A DNA stretch of 64,000 bases from CAYNRA01 sp046296415 (GCA_046296415.1 JBKBLN010000001.1:62001-126000), one strand, 5' to 3'. Positions 7,560 to 16,988 are shown, numbered from the stretch's first letter. Numbers and translations are program-made. The notes: generated from the sequence alone by a model not told the origin.

Positions 7560-8759
7560 TTATTTGGGGAATGAAATTTTGCCCATCGTGACCGACGGGA
7601 CCTCGGGTCGTTGGCCAAACGAGGTTGTGCCACCTGCCAATGTTTCGTTCGCTAGGGTAGCAAATAGGATGGCTTCTTTGGCATCGCCTGAGATGCCAAG
7701 ATGATCTAGCGGTGCTACGGGCCAGCGTGGTAGCAGTCTTTTCAAATGTTGTTGTACCACGGGATGATGTGCCCCTCCACCGCTCACCCACAATGTGGCG
7801 TGCTGGCTCCATTGCGGTGCCCAACGTTCGATAGCATTCGCAACCGATTGGGCGGTAAAAAGCGCCAGAGTAGCCATGATATCCACATGGGAGGCATCTC
7901 GTGTTTGGCTGCGATCTTGGGCATTTTCGAGATACGTCAGATTGAAAAGTTCAGGACCTGTCGTCTTGGGAATTGCTTGCTCAAAAAATGGGTGATCAAG
8001 TAGAGCCGAAACTAAGCCGGGAAGAATAGTACCCTGTTGGGCGAGGTGTCCGTCTCGATCAAATGGTTGTTGAAAATACCGTTGGGCGTAGGCATCCAAC
8101 AGGGTATTTCCCGGACCTGTATCCGTCGCAAATACGCCATCAGGGTCAAGGTGTCCGGGTAAAAAAGTAAAGTTTGCGATTCCACCTAAATTGAGCAGAA
8201 CACGGTCTTCCTGTGGTTTAGAAAATAAGAGATAATCGCCATAAACAGCCAAAGGAGCCCCCTCGCCACCGGCGGCGATGTGTTTTTGGCGAAAATCGGA
8301 CAGTGTCAGGATTCCAGTATGCACAGCGATATGGTCTCCATCTCCAATCTGTAATGTACTATTGGGCCAATCTGCGAGTTGGTGGTATTGTTTGGGAGCA
8401 TGAAAGACCGTTTGTCCGTGACTTGCGATGGCATCCACAGATTGGGGTGAAATTCCCCAAAGTGCCAACGTTTGGTTGATAATCCGGGCATGCTCTAGGC
8501 CGATCGCGGGATTTAGAATGCACAGGGTTTGAAAATCGACTAATTTTTTAGCAAAAACTTCTCGGACGGCCTGTTGAAATGAGGCGGAAAAGGGTTCAGT
8601 ATGAAAATGCACAACCTCTACCTGTGTTTCGAGGCCCGCACCCCGAAATCGACACAGGGCCATGTCGAGGCCATCCAACGAAGTGCCTGACATTAACCCT
8701 AAGATCATTCGCTCAGACTTTTGGGCTACCTCATATAGGTGCTGTATTTGTTTATTCAT
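7560..8759 (-). CDS. anmK: Anhydro-N-acetylmuramic acid kinase
   Basis: The 399-residue protein matches AnmK, a cytoplasmic kinase that opens and phosphorylates 1,6-anhydro-MurNAc to MurNAc-6-phosphate during peptidoglycan recycling. Motifs seen: LGLMSGTSLDGLDMALCRF (phosphate-binding loop, residues 21-40), SHGQTVFHAP, LQIGDGDHIA, LLNLGGIANFTFLP, FDTGPGN-like ATDTGPGNTLLDAY, and VSGGGAHHPVV. Length and order fit the family. It has its own terminator and is divergent from a sugar kinase gene. Nothing unusual is seen. Confidence 0.95.
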   Translation of the reverse strand: MNKQIQHLYEVAQKSERMILGLMSGTSLDGLDMALCRFRGAGLETQVEVVHFHTEPFSASFQQAVREVFAKKLVDFQTLCILNPAIGLEHARIINQTLALWGISPQSVDAIASHGQTVFHAPKQYHQLADWPNSTLQIGDGDHIAVHTGILTLSDFRQKHIAAGGEGAPLAVYGDYLLFSKPQEDRVLLNLGGIANFTFLPGHLDPDGVFATDTGPGNTLLDAYAQRYFQQPFDRDGHLAQQGTILPGLVSALLDHPFFEQAIPKTTGPELFNLTYLENAQDRSQTRDASHVDIMATLALFTAQSVANAIERWAPQWSQHATLWVSGGGAHHPVVQQHLKRLLPRWPVAPLDHLGISGDAKEAILFATLANETLAGGTTSFGQRPEVPSVTMGKISFPK

Positions 8760-8772
8760 TGACTTGGTTGAA

Positions 8773-8801
8773 TTGGAATTGGGTAAAAATAGGCATATTT
8801 G
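8773..8801 (+). promoter_or_regulatory. Probable promoter of the PfkB kinase operon
   Basis: TTG at 8773-8775 is followed after 18 bases by CATATTTG at 8794-8801, one base off TAnnTTTG. The start codon lies 16-19 bases further on, giving a very short leader. Confidence 0.45.
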
Positions 8802-8816
8802 TAAAAACCTAAATCT

Positions 8817-9749
8817 ATGATGAAAGAATATACCTATGCTGTTGTCGCGATTGGCGAATTATTGGCTGATCTGATCGGGGCCGAGCCAAGCGCTTCTGTG
8901 GGTGAAACCTCGGCCTTTTTGCGTTTTCAAGGGGGCAGCCCAGCCAATTTAGCCGCAAATATGGCGCGTTTAGGTGCCCAAACGGCGGTAGTCAGTTGTA
9001 CAGGGGCAGATAGTTTAGGGAATTACCTCGTCGCGTCGGTGGCTAGTTCTGGTGTGGATGTGTCCTTCATTGTTCAGGACCCCGAGGTGCCTAGCAGTTT
9101 GGTGTTGGTTTCACGAACGCAAGGCACACCAGACTTCATTCCATATCGGACGTCAGACCCACGGTTGTTGCCCCAGCATCTTTCCGATGAATTACTTTCG
9201 CAAACGGGCCTGATTCATACAACTTGTTGGCCGTTGAGCTTGGATCCGGCTCAGTCTACTGTGTTGGACGCTGCAAGGCGGGCACGGGCTATGGGCGTTC
9301 GTTGCTCGGTGGATTTAAATTACACACCCAAGGTATGGCCCAATCGCGCAGAGGCCCATGAAGTCATTCAGTCGTATGTTCAAGGAGGTGGATTGGTGAA
9401 ACTTAGTGAAGACGATGCCGAGCGATTTTGGGATGGAACTTTGTCTCCGGAAATGATTCGGGAGACGTTGCATGGATGGGGTGCCTCCTTGGTCTGCCTC
9501 ACGTTGGGTGCGGCAGGGAGTTGGGTATCGTCATCAGCGGGGGAGGTACACTTTGTTCCGGCAACTCCCATTGAGGTGGTGGATGCGACAGGGGCTGGCG
9601 ATGCGTATTGGTCAGGCTTCCTGACAGCCTATTTAGCCGACGAGTCGCTTGAGCGATGCGCCCAAGCAGGTGCTCGAATGGCGGCCATCAAACTTACCAC
9701 TTTGGGTCCTTTGAAGGAATCAATCGATAAATCGTTACTGTGGGAATGA
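8817..9749 (+). CDS. PfkB-family carbohydrate kinase (fructokinase-like)
   Basis: The 310-residue cytoplasmic kinase phosphorylates a sugar with ATP. The N-terminal ribokinase signature FQGGSPANLAANMARLGA (residues 39-56) and the C-terminal ATP/anion-hole motif DATGAGDAYWSGF (catalytic Asp in GAGD) are both intact. The sequence IGELLADLI near the start is typical of fructokinases, but substrate cannot be fixed by eye. Two in-frame ATGs (8817 and 8820) are both possible. The stop codon overlaps the ATG of the next gene (ATGA), so the two are translationally coupled. It is divergent from anmK. Confidence 0.88.
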   Translation: MMKEYTYAVVAIGELLADLIGAEPSASVGETSAFLRFQGGSPANLAANMARLGAQTAVVSCTGADSLGNYLVASVASSGVDVSFIVQDPEVPSSLVLVSRTQGTPDFIPYRTSDPRLLPQHLSDELLSQTGLIHTTCWPLSLDPAQSTVLDAARRARAMGVRCSVDLNYTPKVWPNRAEAHEVIQSYVQGGGLVKLSEDDAERFWDGTLSPEMIRETLHGWGASLVCLTLGAAGSWVSSSAGEVHFVPATPIEVVDATGAGDAYWSGFLTAYLADESLERCAQAGARMAAIKLTTLGPLKESIDKSLLWE

Positions 9750-10600
9750 AAAATAAGCCCATTTCAGCTAAAATTGCCGAGTTGGACCCAGTCAAAGATC
9801 ATCAGGAAATGATGTTCCTGATGGGAGCGTATAGTTTTTATTGGGATGTAGAGCGCGCGCTGGAGTTAGCGCTTTTTCGGACATACGCTGTCCCGAGTAT
9901 ATCCGGACTATTAGCGCGAACGGGTGAGTTCAAAAAAAGACCTAGGAAACGCTATGATGATACCGAATTGATCTTAGCTGAAATTTTGGAAAATGGATAT
10001 GACAGTGAGCCAGCGAAGCGGGCATTCGCCAGGATGAATGCCATGCACCAGCGTTTTCGGATTGCGAATGAGGATTATCTCTATGTTCTTTCCACTTTTA
10101 TTTTTGTACCGATCACCTGGATGGAACGTTTCGGTTGGCGCGCATTCACGGAGAAAGAAAAGCAGGCGATTTATCTGTATTACCGAGAGGTTGGTCGACG
10201 GATGCACATTCACAACATCCCGAGTAGTTTTGAAGCCTTTCAGGAATTTCATCACCTGTACGAGGAAACGCATTTTCGGCCCTCACCGACCAACCGAGAA
10301 ATTGCGGATTATACCATTCAGTTGCTACTTTCTTTTTACCTTCCAACCTGGTTACATGGGATTGGGAAGCCGTTTGTTCGGGCACTCATGGACGATCGAC
10401 TGCTTCAGGCCATGGGGATGCACCCAGCGCCAAGGTGGCTGGTGAAAATGGTAGAAGGCATATTGAAAATTCGGGCGTGGGTATTGCGTCAATTACCAGA
10501 ACCGCAACGCCCACACCTGATCACACAAAGGTACCGACCTACTTATCCGGAAGGATACCGGATAGAGGAGTTGGGCACATTTGATAAAAAAATAGATTAA
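9746..10600 (+). CDS. DUF2236 (MpaB/rubber-oxygenase-like) protein
   Basis: This protein of about 284 residues is helical and resembles the DUF2236 / ER-bound oxygenase mpaB family, which includes haem-dependent latex-clearing oxygenases. Typical stretches are GAYSFYWDVERALELALFRT (position 30-50), YVLSTFIFVPITWMERFGWR and YYREVGRRMHIHNIPSSFEA with the histidine-rich FQEFHHLYEETHF. The ATG at 9746 overlaps the upstream stop codon as ATGA; an upstream GTG at 9740 is also open but less likely. Many bacterial members have no known substrate, and nothing here identifies one. The 3' end overlaps the convergent murE by four bases. Confidence 0.72.
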   Translation: MKNKPISAKIAELDPVKDHQEMMFLMGAYSFYWDVERALELALFRTYAVPSISGLLARTGEFKKRPRKRYDDTELILAEILENGYDSEPAKRAFARMNAMHQRFRIANEDYLYVLSTFIFVPITWMERFGWRAFTEKEKQAIYLYYREVGRRMHIHNIPSSFEAFQEFHHLYEETHFRPSPTNREIADYTIQLLLSFYLPTWLHGIGKPFVRALMDDRLLQAMGMHPAPRWLVKMVEGILKIRAWVLRQLPEPQRPHLITQRYRPTYPEGYRIEELGTFDKKID

Positions 10601-12066
10601 TTAGTTTCTGTTTCCGAGCGAAAGGCAGCCAAGAGCTCTTGACGATCGTCAAAAGGGTACTTGACACCTTGAATATCTTGGTAGGTCTCGTGTCCCTTAC
10701 CAGCTACTAAGATGATATCTCCGGGATTAGCCCACCGAACAGCCCACTGAATGGCTTCTCGGCGGTCCAAGATGATTTCGACGCGTTTTCGGTGTGTTAT
10801 TTTAACTCCGGCAAACATATCATCCAAAATACTTTTTGGATCTTCAAGTCGCGGGTTGTCGGATGTTAAAACGACAAAATCACTTGAGGAACAGGCAATA
10901 TCTGCCATCAAGGGTCTTTTTCCTTTGTCTCGATTGCCTCCACATCCCACCACGGTAATCACACGTTGGTGTCCTTCTCGTAACGCAGCAATGGTATCTA
11001 ACACATTTTTTAGTGCGTCGGGCGTGTGGGCATAGTCGACGATCCCCATTTTTTGGGAATGCGGATCGGAGCATTGTTCAAATCGACCCGGAGGTGGGGC
11101 CAGGGTAGACAGGTGCATTAATACCTCTTGGGCATCTTGTCCTTCCAAAACGGCAGCTCCATACACCGCGAGCAGGTTGTAGGCATTGAATTGGCCAATT
11201 AACTTAAACCAAACATCTTGGCCATCTACCTGCATTTCGATTCCCGAAAGACCACTGCTGATGAGTTTACCTTTGAACGTCCCAATTCCTTTTAGCGAAT
11301 AGGATTCTCGTTGAGCTTTGGTGTTTTGCAGCATTATTTTACCGTTCCGGTCATCGGCGTTGGTTAATGCGAAGGCGGTGGAGGGAAGTTGGTCAAAGAA
11401 TCCTTGTTTGGCCTGAATGTATTTGGCCATGGTTTCATGAAAATCGAGGTGGTCTTGGGTTATATTGGTAAAAATAGCACCCACAAAATGTGTCCCCGCG
11501 ATGCGTTCCATCACGACGGCATGGGAACTCACCTCCATAAAGGCGTAGTGACATCCTGCTTCCACCATGGCTGCCAATGTTTGTTGTAGGGTTACACTAT
11601 CTGGAGTTGTGTGGGTGGCCGGAATGATCTGATCTTCAATTTGATTTTGGACCGTAGAGAGGAGGCCACATCGAAAACCTAGGTTACGGTAAAGCCGAAA
11701 CAACAGAGTAGCGACCGATGTCTTGCCATTGGTGCCGGTCACGCCAATGACGCGCAGCTTTTTGGCCGGATGTTGGTAAAAATTAGCAGCAGCCAATCCC
11801 ATAGCCCGAGCCGAGGAATCGACCTGAATACAGGTAATGGAATCGGGAAGATGGGAGGGGAGATATTCACACAGTATAGCGGACGCCCCTTGGAGAATGG
11901 CTTGTGGAATAAACGTGTGCCCATCCACTTGGGTGCCTGGAATCGCGACAAACAGCGTACCGGGTTTTACCAAGCGGGAGTCAAATTGGATGGATTGGAT
12001 CTCAATCTGGGTAGATCCAGCGACCGACTGAAGGGAGATACCGTAAAGTATATCAGAAAGAAGCAT
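10597..12066 (-). CDS. murE: UDP-MurNAc-tripeptide synthetase (meso-DAP adding)
   Basis: MurE adds the third amino acid to UDP-MurNAc-L-Ala-D-Glu in the cytoplasm. The P-loop GVTGTNGKTSVATL, the carbamylated-lysine/Mg region (THTTPDSVTLQ; FMEVSSHAV), NITQDHLDFHETM and the substrate motif DNPRLEDP are visible; DNPR indicates meso-diaminopimelate rather than lysine. About 489 residues from ATG 12066 (MLLSDILYG), which I prefer over the upstream ATG at 12087 because it keeps normal family length. The start overlaps the end of the flippase gene upstream by 14 bases. It is not in a dcw cluster here. Confidence 0.95.
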   Translation of the reverse strand: MLLSDILYGISLQSVAGSTQIEIQSIQFDSRLVKPGTLFVAIPGTQVDGHTFIPQAILQGASAILCEYLPSHLPDSITCIQVDSSARAMGLAAANFYQHPAKKLRVIGVTGTNGKTSVATLLFRLYRNLGFRCGLLSTVQNQIEDQIIPATHTTPDSVTLQQTLAAMVEAGCHYAFMEVSSHAVVMERIAGTHFVGAIFTNITQDHLDFHETMAKYIQAKQGFFDQLPSTAFALTNADDRNGKIMLQNTKAQRESYSLKGIGTFKGKLISSGLSGIEMQVDGQDVWFKLIGQFNAYNLLAVYGAAVLEGQDAQEVLMHLSTLAPPPGRFEQCSDPHSQKMGIVDYAHTPDALKNVLDTIAALREGHQRVITVVGCGGNRDKGKRPLMADIACSSSDFVVLTSDNPRLEDPKSILDDMFAGVKITHRKRVEIILDRREAIQWAVRWANPGDIILVAGKGHETYQDIQGVKYPFDDRQELLAAFRSETETN

Positions 12067-13549
12067 GTGTTTGCCTTTTTTTCTCAAAGATAACCATCGC
12101 TCCGGAAAACACGAGTAGAATTGAGGTATGGATTATTCCGGAAGCTAGGGGATTTGATACGGGGAATTCAGAACAAAGCCAAATAATTCCCCCACCTAAT
12201 CCTAAATACGACACCATGCGAAGTGTGGCATAAGGGATAGGAAAAACCCGTTGGCCTAAAAAATAACAGAGGGCAACCATCGTCAAAGACGACAGACTGG
12301 CTGTCCAGGCACATCCCATATACCCAAAATGAGGAATGAGCCCAATATTGCCAACCACCGCAACCAACATGCCAGCTAGGGTAATCCATGTCCCGGTTTG
12401 GGTATGATCGGTGAGTTTTAGCCAGATGGACATATTACCGTACATTCCGATGAATAAATTGGCCAACAATAACCATGGCACGACGGGTGTACCTATACGA
12501 TAGGTTTTTCCCAACAGAAGGCTAATGAGGTCGAGGTTGATTGAAACACCCACCCAAATAACTATGCAGGCGATGGTAAACCACTGGGTGGATCGTGCGA
12601 TCAGACTGGGCGAATTTTTATCGCCCATTTTTGAAAAAAACAAGGGATCGGCTGCATACCGGTAGGCCTGGACAACCAACGTCATGAAAATGGACAGTTT
12701 ATATACTTGGCTATAGATGGAAAAAGCATCCTCGGGTGTGGAATTGGGGTAAAAATCCGGGGGAATGAGCTTTAGGAAAAGGATCCGGTCGGCGGTTAGG
12801 TTGATGGCCCCTGCAAGCCCCATCCAAACGAGAGGGGTGGCGTATTGCCAAATCGGTTTAAAGTTGGTCCAGTCAAATTGCCAACGGAAGGCTCTGAACT
12901 GAGGTATCAGCAGAACTAGAGTTAGAAAACTAGCTACGACATTGACAAGGATGATGTAGTCGGGGCCAATCTCAGGATTATAAAAATACCGTGCTATAGG
13001 GGCCCACTCAGGATGATGAACTCCCTTCAGCACAAGGTCACAACCCAAGAAAAAAAAAGCCTGGAGACCAATGGTGATGAAAATGTTGATCAGCTTGATA
13101 CCGACAAACCGTTTGGCTCTTTGCTGTGCTCGTAACCGAACAAATGCCAGGGCGGCCAAGGTGTCAAGCCAAAGAACCAAGGCAAGCCATTGTACCAAAT
13201 GACCTTTTCCCGGGAAGCCCATCCAATCGATGATCGGGTGAGCGAAAAGAGCAATTAGAATGGATAATCCACCGGCCCAAAGGAGTAGGAACGAGCCAAT
13301 TTGTGAAAATTCGTCTATTTGATTTTCCTTTTTGGAGCCAAAACGAAAGAAAGCGGTCTCCATCCCAAACGTAAATAGGATGTTGAGAGGAATGATGTAG
13401 GTGTATAGTTGAGCGTTATCGGCAAGAATACGCGGTTGTTCAAAAATCCGGGTATGAACTATCACCAGAAGCCAATTTAAAAAACGGCCAACAATACTAC
13501 TCAGACCATACAAAACTGTATCGCCTGCCAATTTTTTTAAAACACTCAT
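12053..13549 (-). CDS. Polysaccharide/lipid-linked sugar flippase (MOP superfamily)
   Basis: The 498-residue inner-membrane protein has about 12-14 hydrophobic segments. The start, LAGDTVLYGLSSIVGRFLNWLLV, is typical of Wzx-like oligosaccharide flippases of Bacteroidota (polysaccharide biosynthesis protein family). It would move a lipid-linked sugar across the inner membrane. Coupling with murE (14-base overlap) hints at a link with cell-wall precursors, but whether it carries lipid II or another glycan is not decidable. It starts 9 bases after the stop of the small anchored protein upstream, so the three genes form one operon. Confidence 0.82.
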   Translation of the reverse strand: MSVLKKLAGDTVLYGLSSIVGRFLNWLLVIVHTRIFEQPRILADNAQLYTYIIPLNILFTFGMETAFFRFGSKKENQIDEFSQIGSFLLLWAGGLSILIALFAHPIIDWMGFPGKGHLVQWLALVLWLDTLAALAFVRLRAQQRAKRFVGIKLINIFITIGLQAFFFLGCDLVLKGVHHPEWAPIARYFYNPEIGPDYIILVNVVASFLTLVLLIPQFRAFRWQFDWTNFKPIWQYATPLVWMGLAGAINLTADRILFLKLIPPDFYPNSTPEDAFSIYSQVYKLSIFMTLVVQAYRYAADPLFFSKMGDKNSPSLIARSTQWFTIACIVIWVGVSINLDLISLLLGKTYRIGTPVVPWLLLANLFIGMYGNMSIWLKLTDHTQTGTWITLAGMLVAVVGNIGLIPHFGYMGCAWTASLSSLTMVALCYFLGQRVFPIPYATLRMVSYLGLGGGIIWLCSEFPVSNPLASGIIHTSILLVFSGAMVIFEKKRQTHASF

Positions 13550-13558
13550 GAGGTTGAT

Positions 13559-14011
13559 TTAAAGAGAATCTTGTGCGGGACCTACAGACGACGCGTCGGC
13601 TTCAGGTTGGGAATCCAGAAGTCGCTCGGGTGCCATACGAGCCGCTCTTGGTAAAAACTTGACTTCGGTAATGAAGTATTTGGTATCGCCGTTCCATGGG
13701 AACTGAAAGAATTTCTCTTCGTAGTGTAAGGTAATGCGTTCCCCGGTGGCTAGCGCTTTTTTCAAGTCTTCCACAATTTTTTCATCCTTGGCCGAGAAGT
13801 CCCAGTACCGAGCTTGCAGGCTTCCTGTTTCACCCGAATACCCACCTTCGTTCAAGACCCCTTCGTAGGTTTTGAAAACATACCCTCGTTCACTTAATTT
13901 GGAAATCGTACCCGCGCGATCACCAGACGAATAATGGCCCGTGGCCACGTACCAAAAAATGGCTATAAGTAAAACAAGAAAAAGAAAAGAGAATACCTTG
14001 AACTTTGACAT
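13559..14011 (-). CDS. Small membrane-anchored conserved protein
   Basis: From ATG 14011 the protein has about 150 residues. A single N-terminal membrane segment (FSFLFLVLLIAIFWYVATG) is followed by a periplasmic or cytoplasmic domain with GTISKLSERGYVFKTYEGVLN and WDFSAKDEKIVEDLKKAL. This pattern occurs in small Bacteroidota proteins often named, without support, 6-phosphogluconate dehydrogenase; no dehydrogenase motif exists here. The longer ORF (to 14098) is rejected because the upstream extension lacks similarity to a leader. It leads the operon with the flippase and murE. Confidence 0.7.
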   Translation of the reverse strand: MSKFKVFSFLFLVLLIAIFWYVATGHYSSGDRAGTISKLSERGYVFKTYEGVLNEGGYSGETGSLQARYWDFSAKDEKIVEDLKKALATGERITLHYEEKFFQFPWNGDTKYFITEVKFLPRAARMAPERLLDSQPEADASSVGPAQDSL

Positions 14012-14182
14012 AGCGAGTGGGTTTTTAGGTCCAGTTAACCAAACAAAACTACGGGATTGCCTACCAGTTGTGCAATAGTCCTGATAATTTATTTCCAAAA
14101 AGACAGAAGGTAGATTATTTAAAATTGTATTTTTTTAAGAAATTCTTTTGGATTTATGGGTGAAACTTCCGGAAGGATTTTT

Positions 14183-14190
14183 TACATTTG
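14183..14190 (+). promoter_or_regulatory. Bacteroidota -7 element before the EamA gene
   Basis: TACATTTG matches TAnnTTTG exactly and lies 20 bases before the ATG at 14211. No -33 TTG at the normal distance is clear. Confidence 0.55.
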
Positions 14191-14210
14191 TTTTCCGGTA
14201 ATCAGGGCGT

Positions 14211-15113
14211 ATGGCAAAGGTAAAACAGTGGGTAGTTAGTCGGGTTTCCCCTCAAGGAATTGTTTGGGGATTATTGCTATTTTTAGCATTGGTTTGGGGA
14301 TTATCCTTCATTTTGATTAAGAAGGCGTTGCCTCATTTTTCGGCTTGGGAATTGGGTGCGGCACGGATTTTCATTGCGGCCTTGACACTCTCACCATGGT
14401 CGATTGGACGGTGGTCAAGTTTTCCCAAAGCACAGGCATTACCTTTGGCCTTATCCGGTTTTCTGGGGTATTTATTTCCTGCCTTTATTTTTGCCTACAT
14501 AGGTAGCAAGATCAACAGCTCGTTGTCGGGTACATTAAATGCCACAACGCCGGTGATGGTTTTGGTGGTGGGTGCTTTGTTTTTTTCGCAGAGAATTCAA
14601 CGAAATCAAGTCTCAGGACTGGCTTTGGGCTTCGTAGGCAGTTTGGTTTTGGTATTTTCTGGGGGGCAGTTGGGAGAGGTAGATTGGCTAAATCCCTACG
14701 CAGCCTTGGCGTTATTGGCCACGGTGATGTATGGTTTCAATGGAAATATCATTGGAAAGTATCTGGGGGGGCTTCACCCGATGCAAGTCAGTTCCTATAG
14801 TTTATTGTTTGCTGGAACGTTGGCGGGAGTGGTATTGATCTGGGCGGGTTTTTTTCAGCATGTATTGGACGGAATCGACCCTGTTGCTCTAGGTATCTTG
14901 CTCGTATTGGGCGCGCTGAATTCAGGCTTCGCTGCTGTGTTGTTTAACTATGTGATTCAACGCTCCAACCCCGTTTTTGCTTCTTCGGTAACTTACCTGA
15001 TTCCTGTCGTCGCTTTATTTGCTGGTTTTTTGGATGGGGAGCAAATTCAAATTTTGCACTTTTTAGGGATGGGGGTCATTTTAACAGGCGTGTATCTTAT
15101 CAACAAAAAATAG
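14211..15113 (+). CDS. EamA/DMT-family transporter
   Basis: The 300-residue inner-membrane protein has ten hydrophobic segments in two EamA repeats. The first repeat opens with ALVWGLSFILIKKALPHFSAWELGAARIF and the second with AALALLATVMYGFNGNIIGKYL, both typical of the drug/metabolite transporter superfamily. It probably exports a small metabolite; the substrate is unknown. The stop codon is six bases before the biotin carrier gene, so they are cotranscribed, although no functional link is obvious. Confidence 0.9.
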   Translation: MAKVKQWVVSRVSPQGIVWGLLLFLALVWGLSFILIKKALPHFSAWELGAARIFIAALTLSPWSIGRWSSFPKAQALPLALSGFLGYLFPAFIFAYIGSKINSSLSGTLNATTPVMVLVVGALFFSQRIQRNQVSGLALGFVGSLVLVFSGGQLGEVDWLNPYAALALLATVMYGFNGNIIGKYLGGLHPMQVSSYSLLFAGTLAGVVLIWAGFFQHVLDGIDPVALGILLVLGALNSGFAAVLFNYVIQRSNPVFASSVTYLIPVVALFAGFLDGEQIQILHFLGMGVILTGVYLINKK

Positions 15114-15119
15114 CAGACC

Positions 15120-15620
15120 ATGTATCAAGCCATCATCAACGATCAACCGCCCGTGTCGGTTGCCTTAACGGAAACGGGTTACACGCTAGACGGTAAGCCC
15201 TTTACTTGGGACATCGTTCAAACGGTTGGACAAACCTTTCATGTATTGCACCAACACCGATCCTATCGCATTGAGGTCGTGGAGGCAGACACCCATCAGA
15301 AAAAATACGGGATTCGGGTGAATGGAGAATTCTTTGAAATTGTATTAAAAGACTCCACCGATCTATTTTTAGACCAACTTGGAGTGAATTCTGGTAAAGC
15401 CACCGGAATGTCGATGATCAAAGCACCGATGCCAGGACTGATTTATCAATTGCCAGTTCAAGTGGGAGATCAGGTAAAAAAAGGAGATGTTTTATTGATC
15501 TTGGTGGCCATGAAAATGGAAAATGCCATAAAGGCTACCGGTGACGGGGTAGTGAAGTCTATTTCCGTGAAATTGGGGGATACGGTGGAAAAAAATCAAG
15601 TTTTGATCTCGTTTGCCTAA
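15120..15620 (+). CDS. Biotin carboxyl carrier protein (biotin/lipoyl attachment domain)
   Basis: The 166-residue cytoplasmic protein ends in a biotinyl domain of about 70 residues (residues 97-166). The biotin site is the lysine of VAMKMENAIKA, and a hinge MIKAPMPGLIYQLPVQVGDQ with KKGD precedes it. The N-terminal 90 residues form a beta-rich part like those in acetyl- or propionyl-CoA carboxylase small subunits of Bacteroidota. It would carry CO2 for an acyl-CoA carboxylase whose other subunits are not in this window. It directly precedes pyrH. Confidence 0.88.
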   Translation: MYQAIINDQPPVSVALTETGYTLDGKPFTWDIVQTVGQTFHVLHQHRSYRIEVVEADTHQKKYGIRVNGEFFEIVLKDSTDLFLDQLGVNSGKATGMSMIKAPMPGLIYQLPVQVGDQVKKGDVLLILVAMKMENAIKATGDGVVKSISVKLGDTVEKNQVLISFA

Positions 15621-15652
15621 GGAAATCGGTATTAAATGAGAAAAATTTCCCG

Positions 15653-15660
15653 TAATTTTG
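15653..15660 (+). promoter_or_regulatory. Bacteroidota -7 element before pyrH
   Basis: TAATTTTG fits TAnnTTTG exactly and lies 16 bases before the ATG at 15676. It supports starting PyrH at 15676 and not at the upstream TTG (15658), which overlaps this element. Confidence 0.55.
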
Positions 15661-15675
15661 CCCAAAATTTCGACT

Positions 15676-16395
15676 ATGTCCTTACGCTACAAACGTATTC
15701 TTCTGAAACTTAGTGGGGAGGCCCTCAATGGGGGTGATAAATCCCAAATCATCAATTCTGACATTCTGAATCAGTATGCCTTGGAGATCAAATCGGTGGT
15801 AGAGGCTGGTTGTGAGGTGGGGATTGTGATTGGCGGTGGAAACATTTTTCGAGGGGCTTCGTCTAACTCGGGTATCGACCGATCTCAAGGAGATTACATG
15901 GGAATGTTGGCCACAGTCATCAATGGAATGGCCATTCAAAGTGCCTTGGAAGCAGTAGGTTTAACCACCCGGCTGCTCTCGGCCATCAAAATGGAGCAAA
16001 TTGCCGAGCCGTTCATTCGTCGGCGGGCCATGCGCCACATGGAGAAAGGTCGAGTCGTAATTTTTGGTGCAGGCACAGGAAACCCCTATTTTTCTACTGA
16101 CTCTGGGGGGGCCTTACGAGCCAATGAGATCGAAGCCCAAGTATTATTGAAAGGTACCAATGTCGATGGAATTTACACGGCAGACCCAAGAAAAGATCCA
16201 ACGGCCACCAAGTATGACGTACTATCTTTTGAGGAGGCGATACAGAAAAACTTAAAAGTGATGGACATGACGGCATTTACCTTGTGTCAAGAAAATGGAT
16301 TACCCATTATTGTATTTGATATGAATACCCAGGGGAATTTGTTGCGGTTGGTTCAAGGAGAAACGGTCGGCACCTTAGTCGTACCCAAAGCATAA
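15676..16395 (+). CDS. pyrH: UMP kinase
   Basis: PyrH phosphorylates UMP to UDP in the cytoplasm. From ATG 15676 (MSLRYKRILLKLSGEAL) it has 239 residues, the family length. Motifs: LKLSGEALNGG near the N-terminus, IVIGGGNIFRGA, DYMGMLATVINGMAIQSALE, RRAMRHMEKGRVVIFGAGTGNPYFSTDS and KGTNVDGIYTADPRKDP. It is followed 17 bases later by frr, the usual arrangement (pyrH-frr) across bacteria. The upstream TTG start (15658) is rejected because it lies in the promoter. Confidence 0.96.
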   Translation: MSLRYKRILLKLSGEALNGGDKSQIINSDILNQYALEIKSVVEAGCEVGIVIGGGNIFRGASSNSGIDRSQGDYMGMLATVINGMAIQSALEAVGLTTRLLSAIKMEQIAEPFIRRRAMRHMEKGRVVIFGAGTGNPYFSTDSGGALRANEIEAQVLLKGTNVDGIYTADPRKDPTATKYDVLSFEEAIQKNLKVMDMTAFTLCQENGLPIIVFDMNTQGNLLRLVQGETVGTLVVPKA

Positions 16396-16412
16396 ACGAT
16401 TCAATTTAGAAC

Positions 16413-16973
16413 ATGGAAGAAATCAATCTTGTATTGGACATGGCCACCGATAGCATGGAGCGGGCCATGAAGCACACACAAATCGAATTAACCAAAATCC
16501 GAGCGGGGAAAGCCACCCCACAAATGTTGGATGGAATACAGGTGGAATACTACGGGGTCATGACACCCATCAACCAAGTAGCCACCATCAATATCCCAGA
16601 TTCTCGAACCTTGGCCATCCGTCCTTTTGAGCGCAAGATGATCGCCGCTGTAGAACGAGCTATAATCAATTCTAATTTGGGATTGAGCCCTTCAAACGAC
16701 GGTGAAATGATTCGGTTGACCTTACCTCCATTAACCGAAGAGAGACGAAAAGACTTGGTGAAAAAAGTAAAAGTAGAGATTGAACAGGCCAAAGTCAATG
16801 TACGGAAGGTCCGTCAAGAAGCAAATGAAGATTTACGCAAGCTGAAAAACGAGGGCGTTTCCGAAGATGCCATTAAAGTAGGAGAAGAACGTGTTCAGAA
16901 ATTAACAGATAGCTATATCGACAAAACCGAACAGATGTTCAGCGCGAAGGAAGCTGATATCATGAGTGTCTAA
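16413..16973 (+). CDS. frr: Ribosome recycling factor
   Basis: The 186-residue protein splits post-termination ribosomes together with EF-G. The family pattern is complete: TDSMERAMKHTQIELTKIRA with GKATPQMLDGIQVEYYG, NIPDSRTLAIRPFERKM, IRLTLPPLTEERRKDLVKK and VRKVRQEANEDLRKLKN. It is 17 bases behind pyrH and 15 bases ahead of a glycosyltransferase gene, so the three are likely one transcript ending at the hairpin near 17750. Confidence 0.97.
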   Translation: MEEINLVLDMATDSMERAMKHTQIELTKIRAGKATPQMLDGIQVEYYGVMTPINQVATINIPDSRTLAIRPFERKMIAAVERAIINSNLGLSPSNDGEMIRLTLPPLTEERRKDLVKKVKVEIEQAKVNVRKVRQEANEDLRKLKNEGVSEDAIKVGEERVQKLTDSYIDKTEQMFSAKEADIMSV

Positions 16974-16988
16974 ATTAAATCTAACAAC

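Noticed and set aside
13559..14011. 6-phosphogluconate dehydrogenase, as similar small proteins are often named
   Set aside because: It is a 150-residue anchored protein with no NADP-binding motif or dehydrogenase domain.
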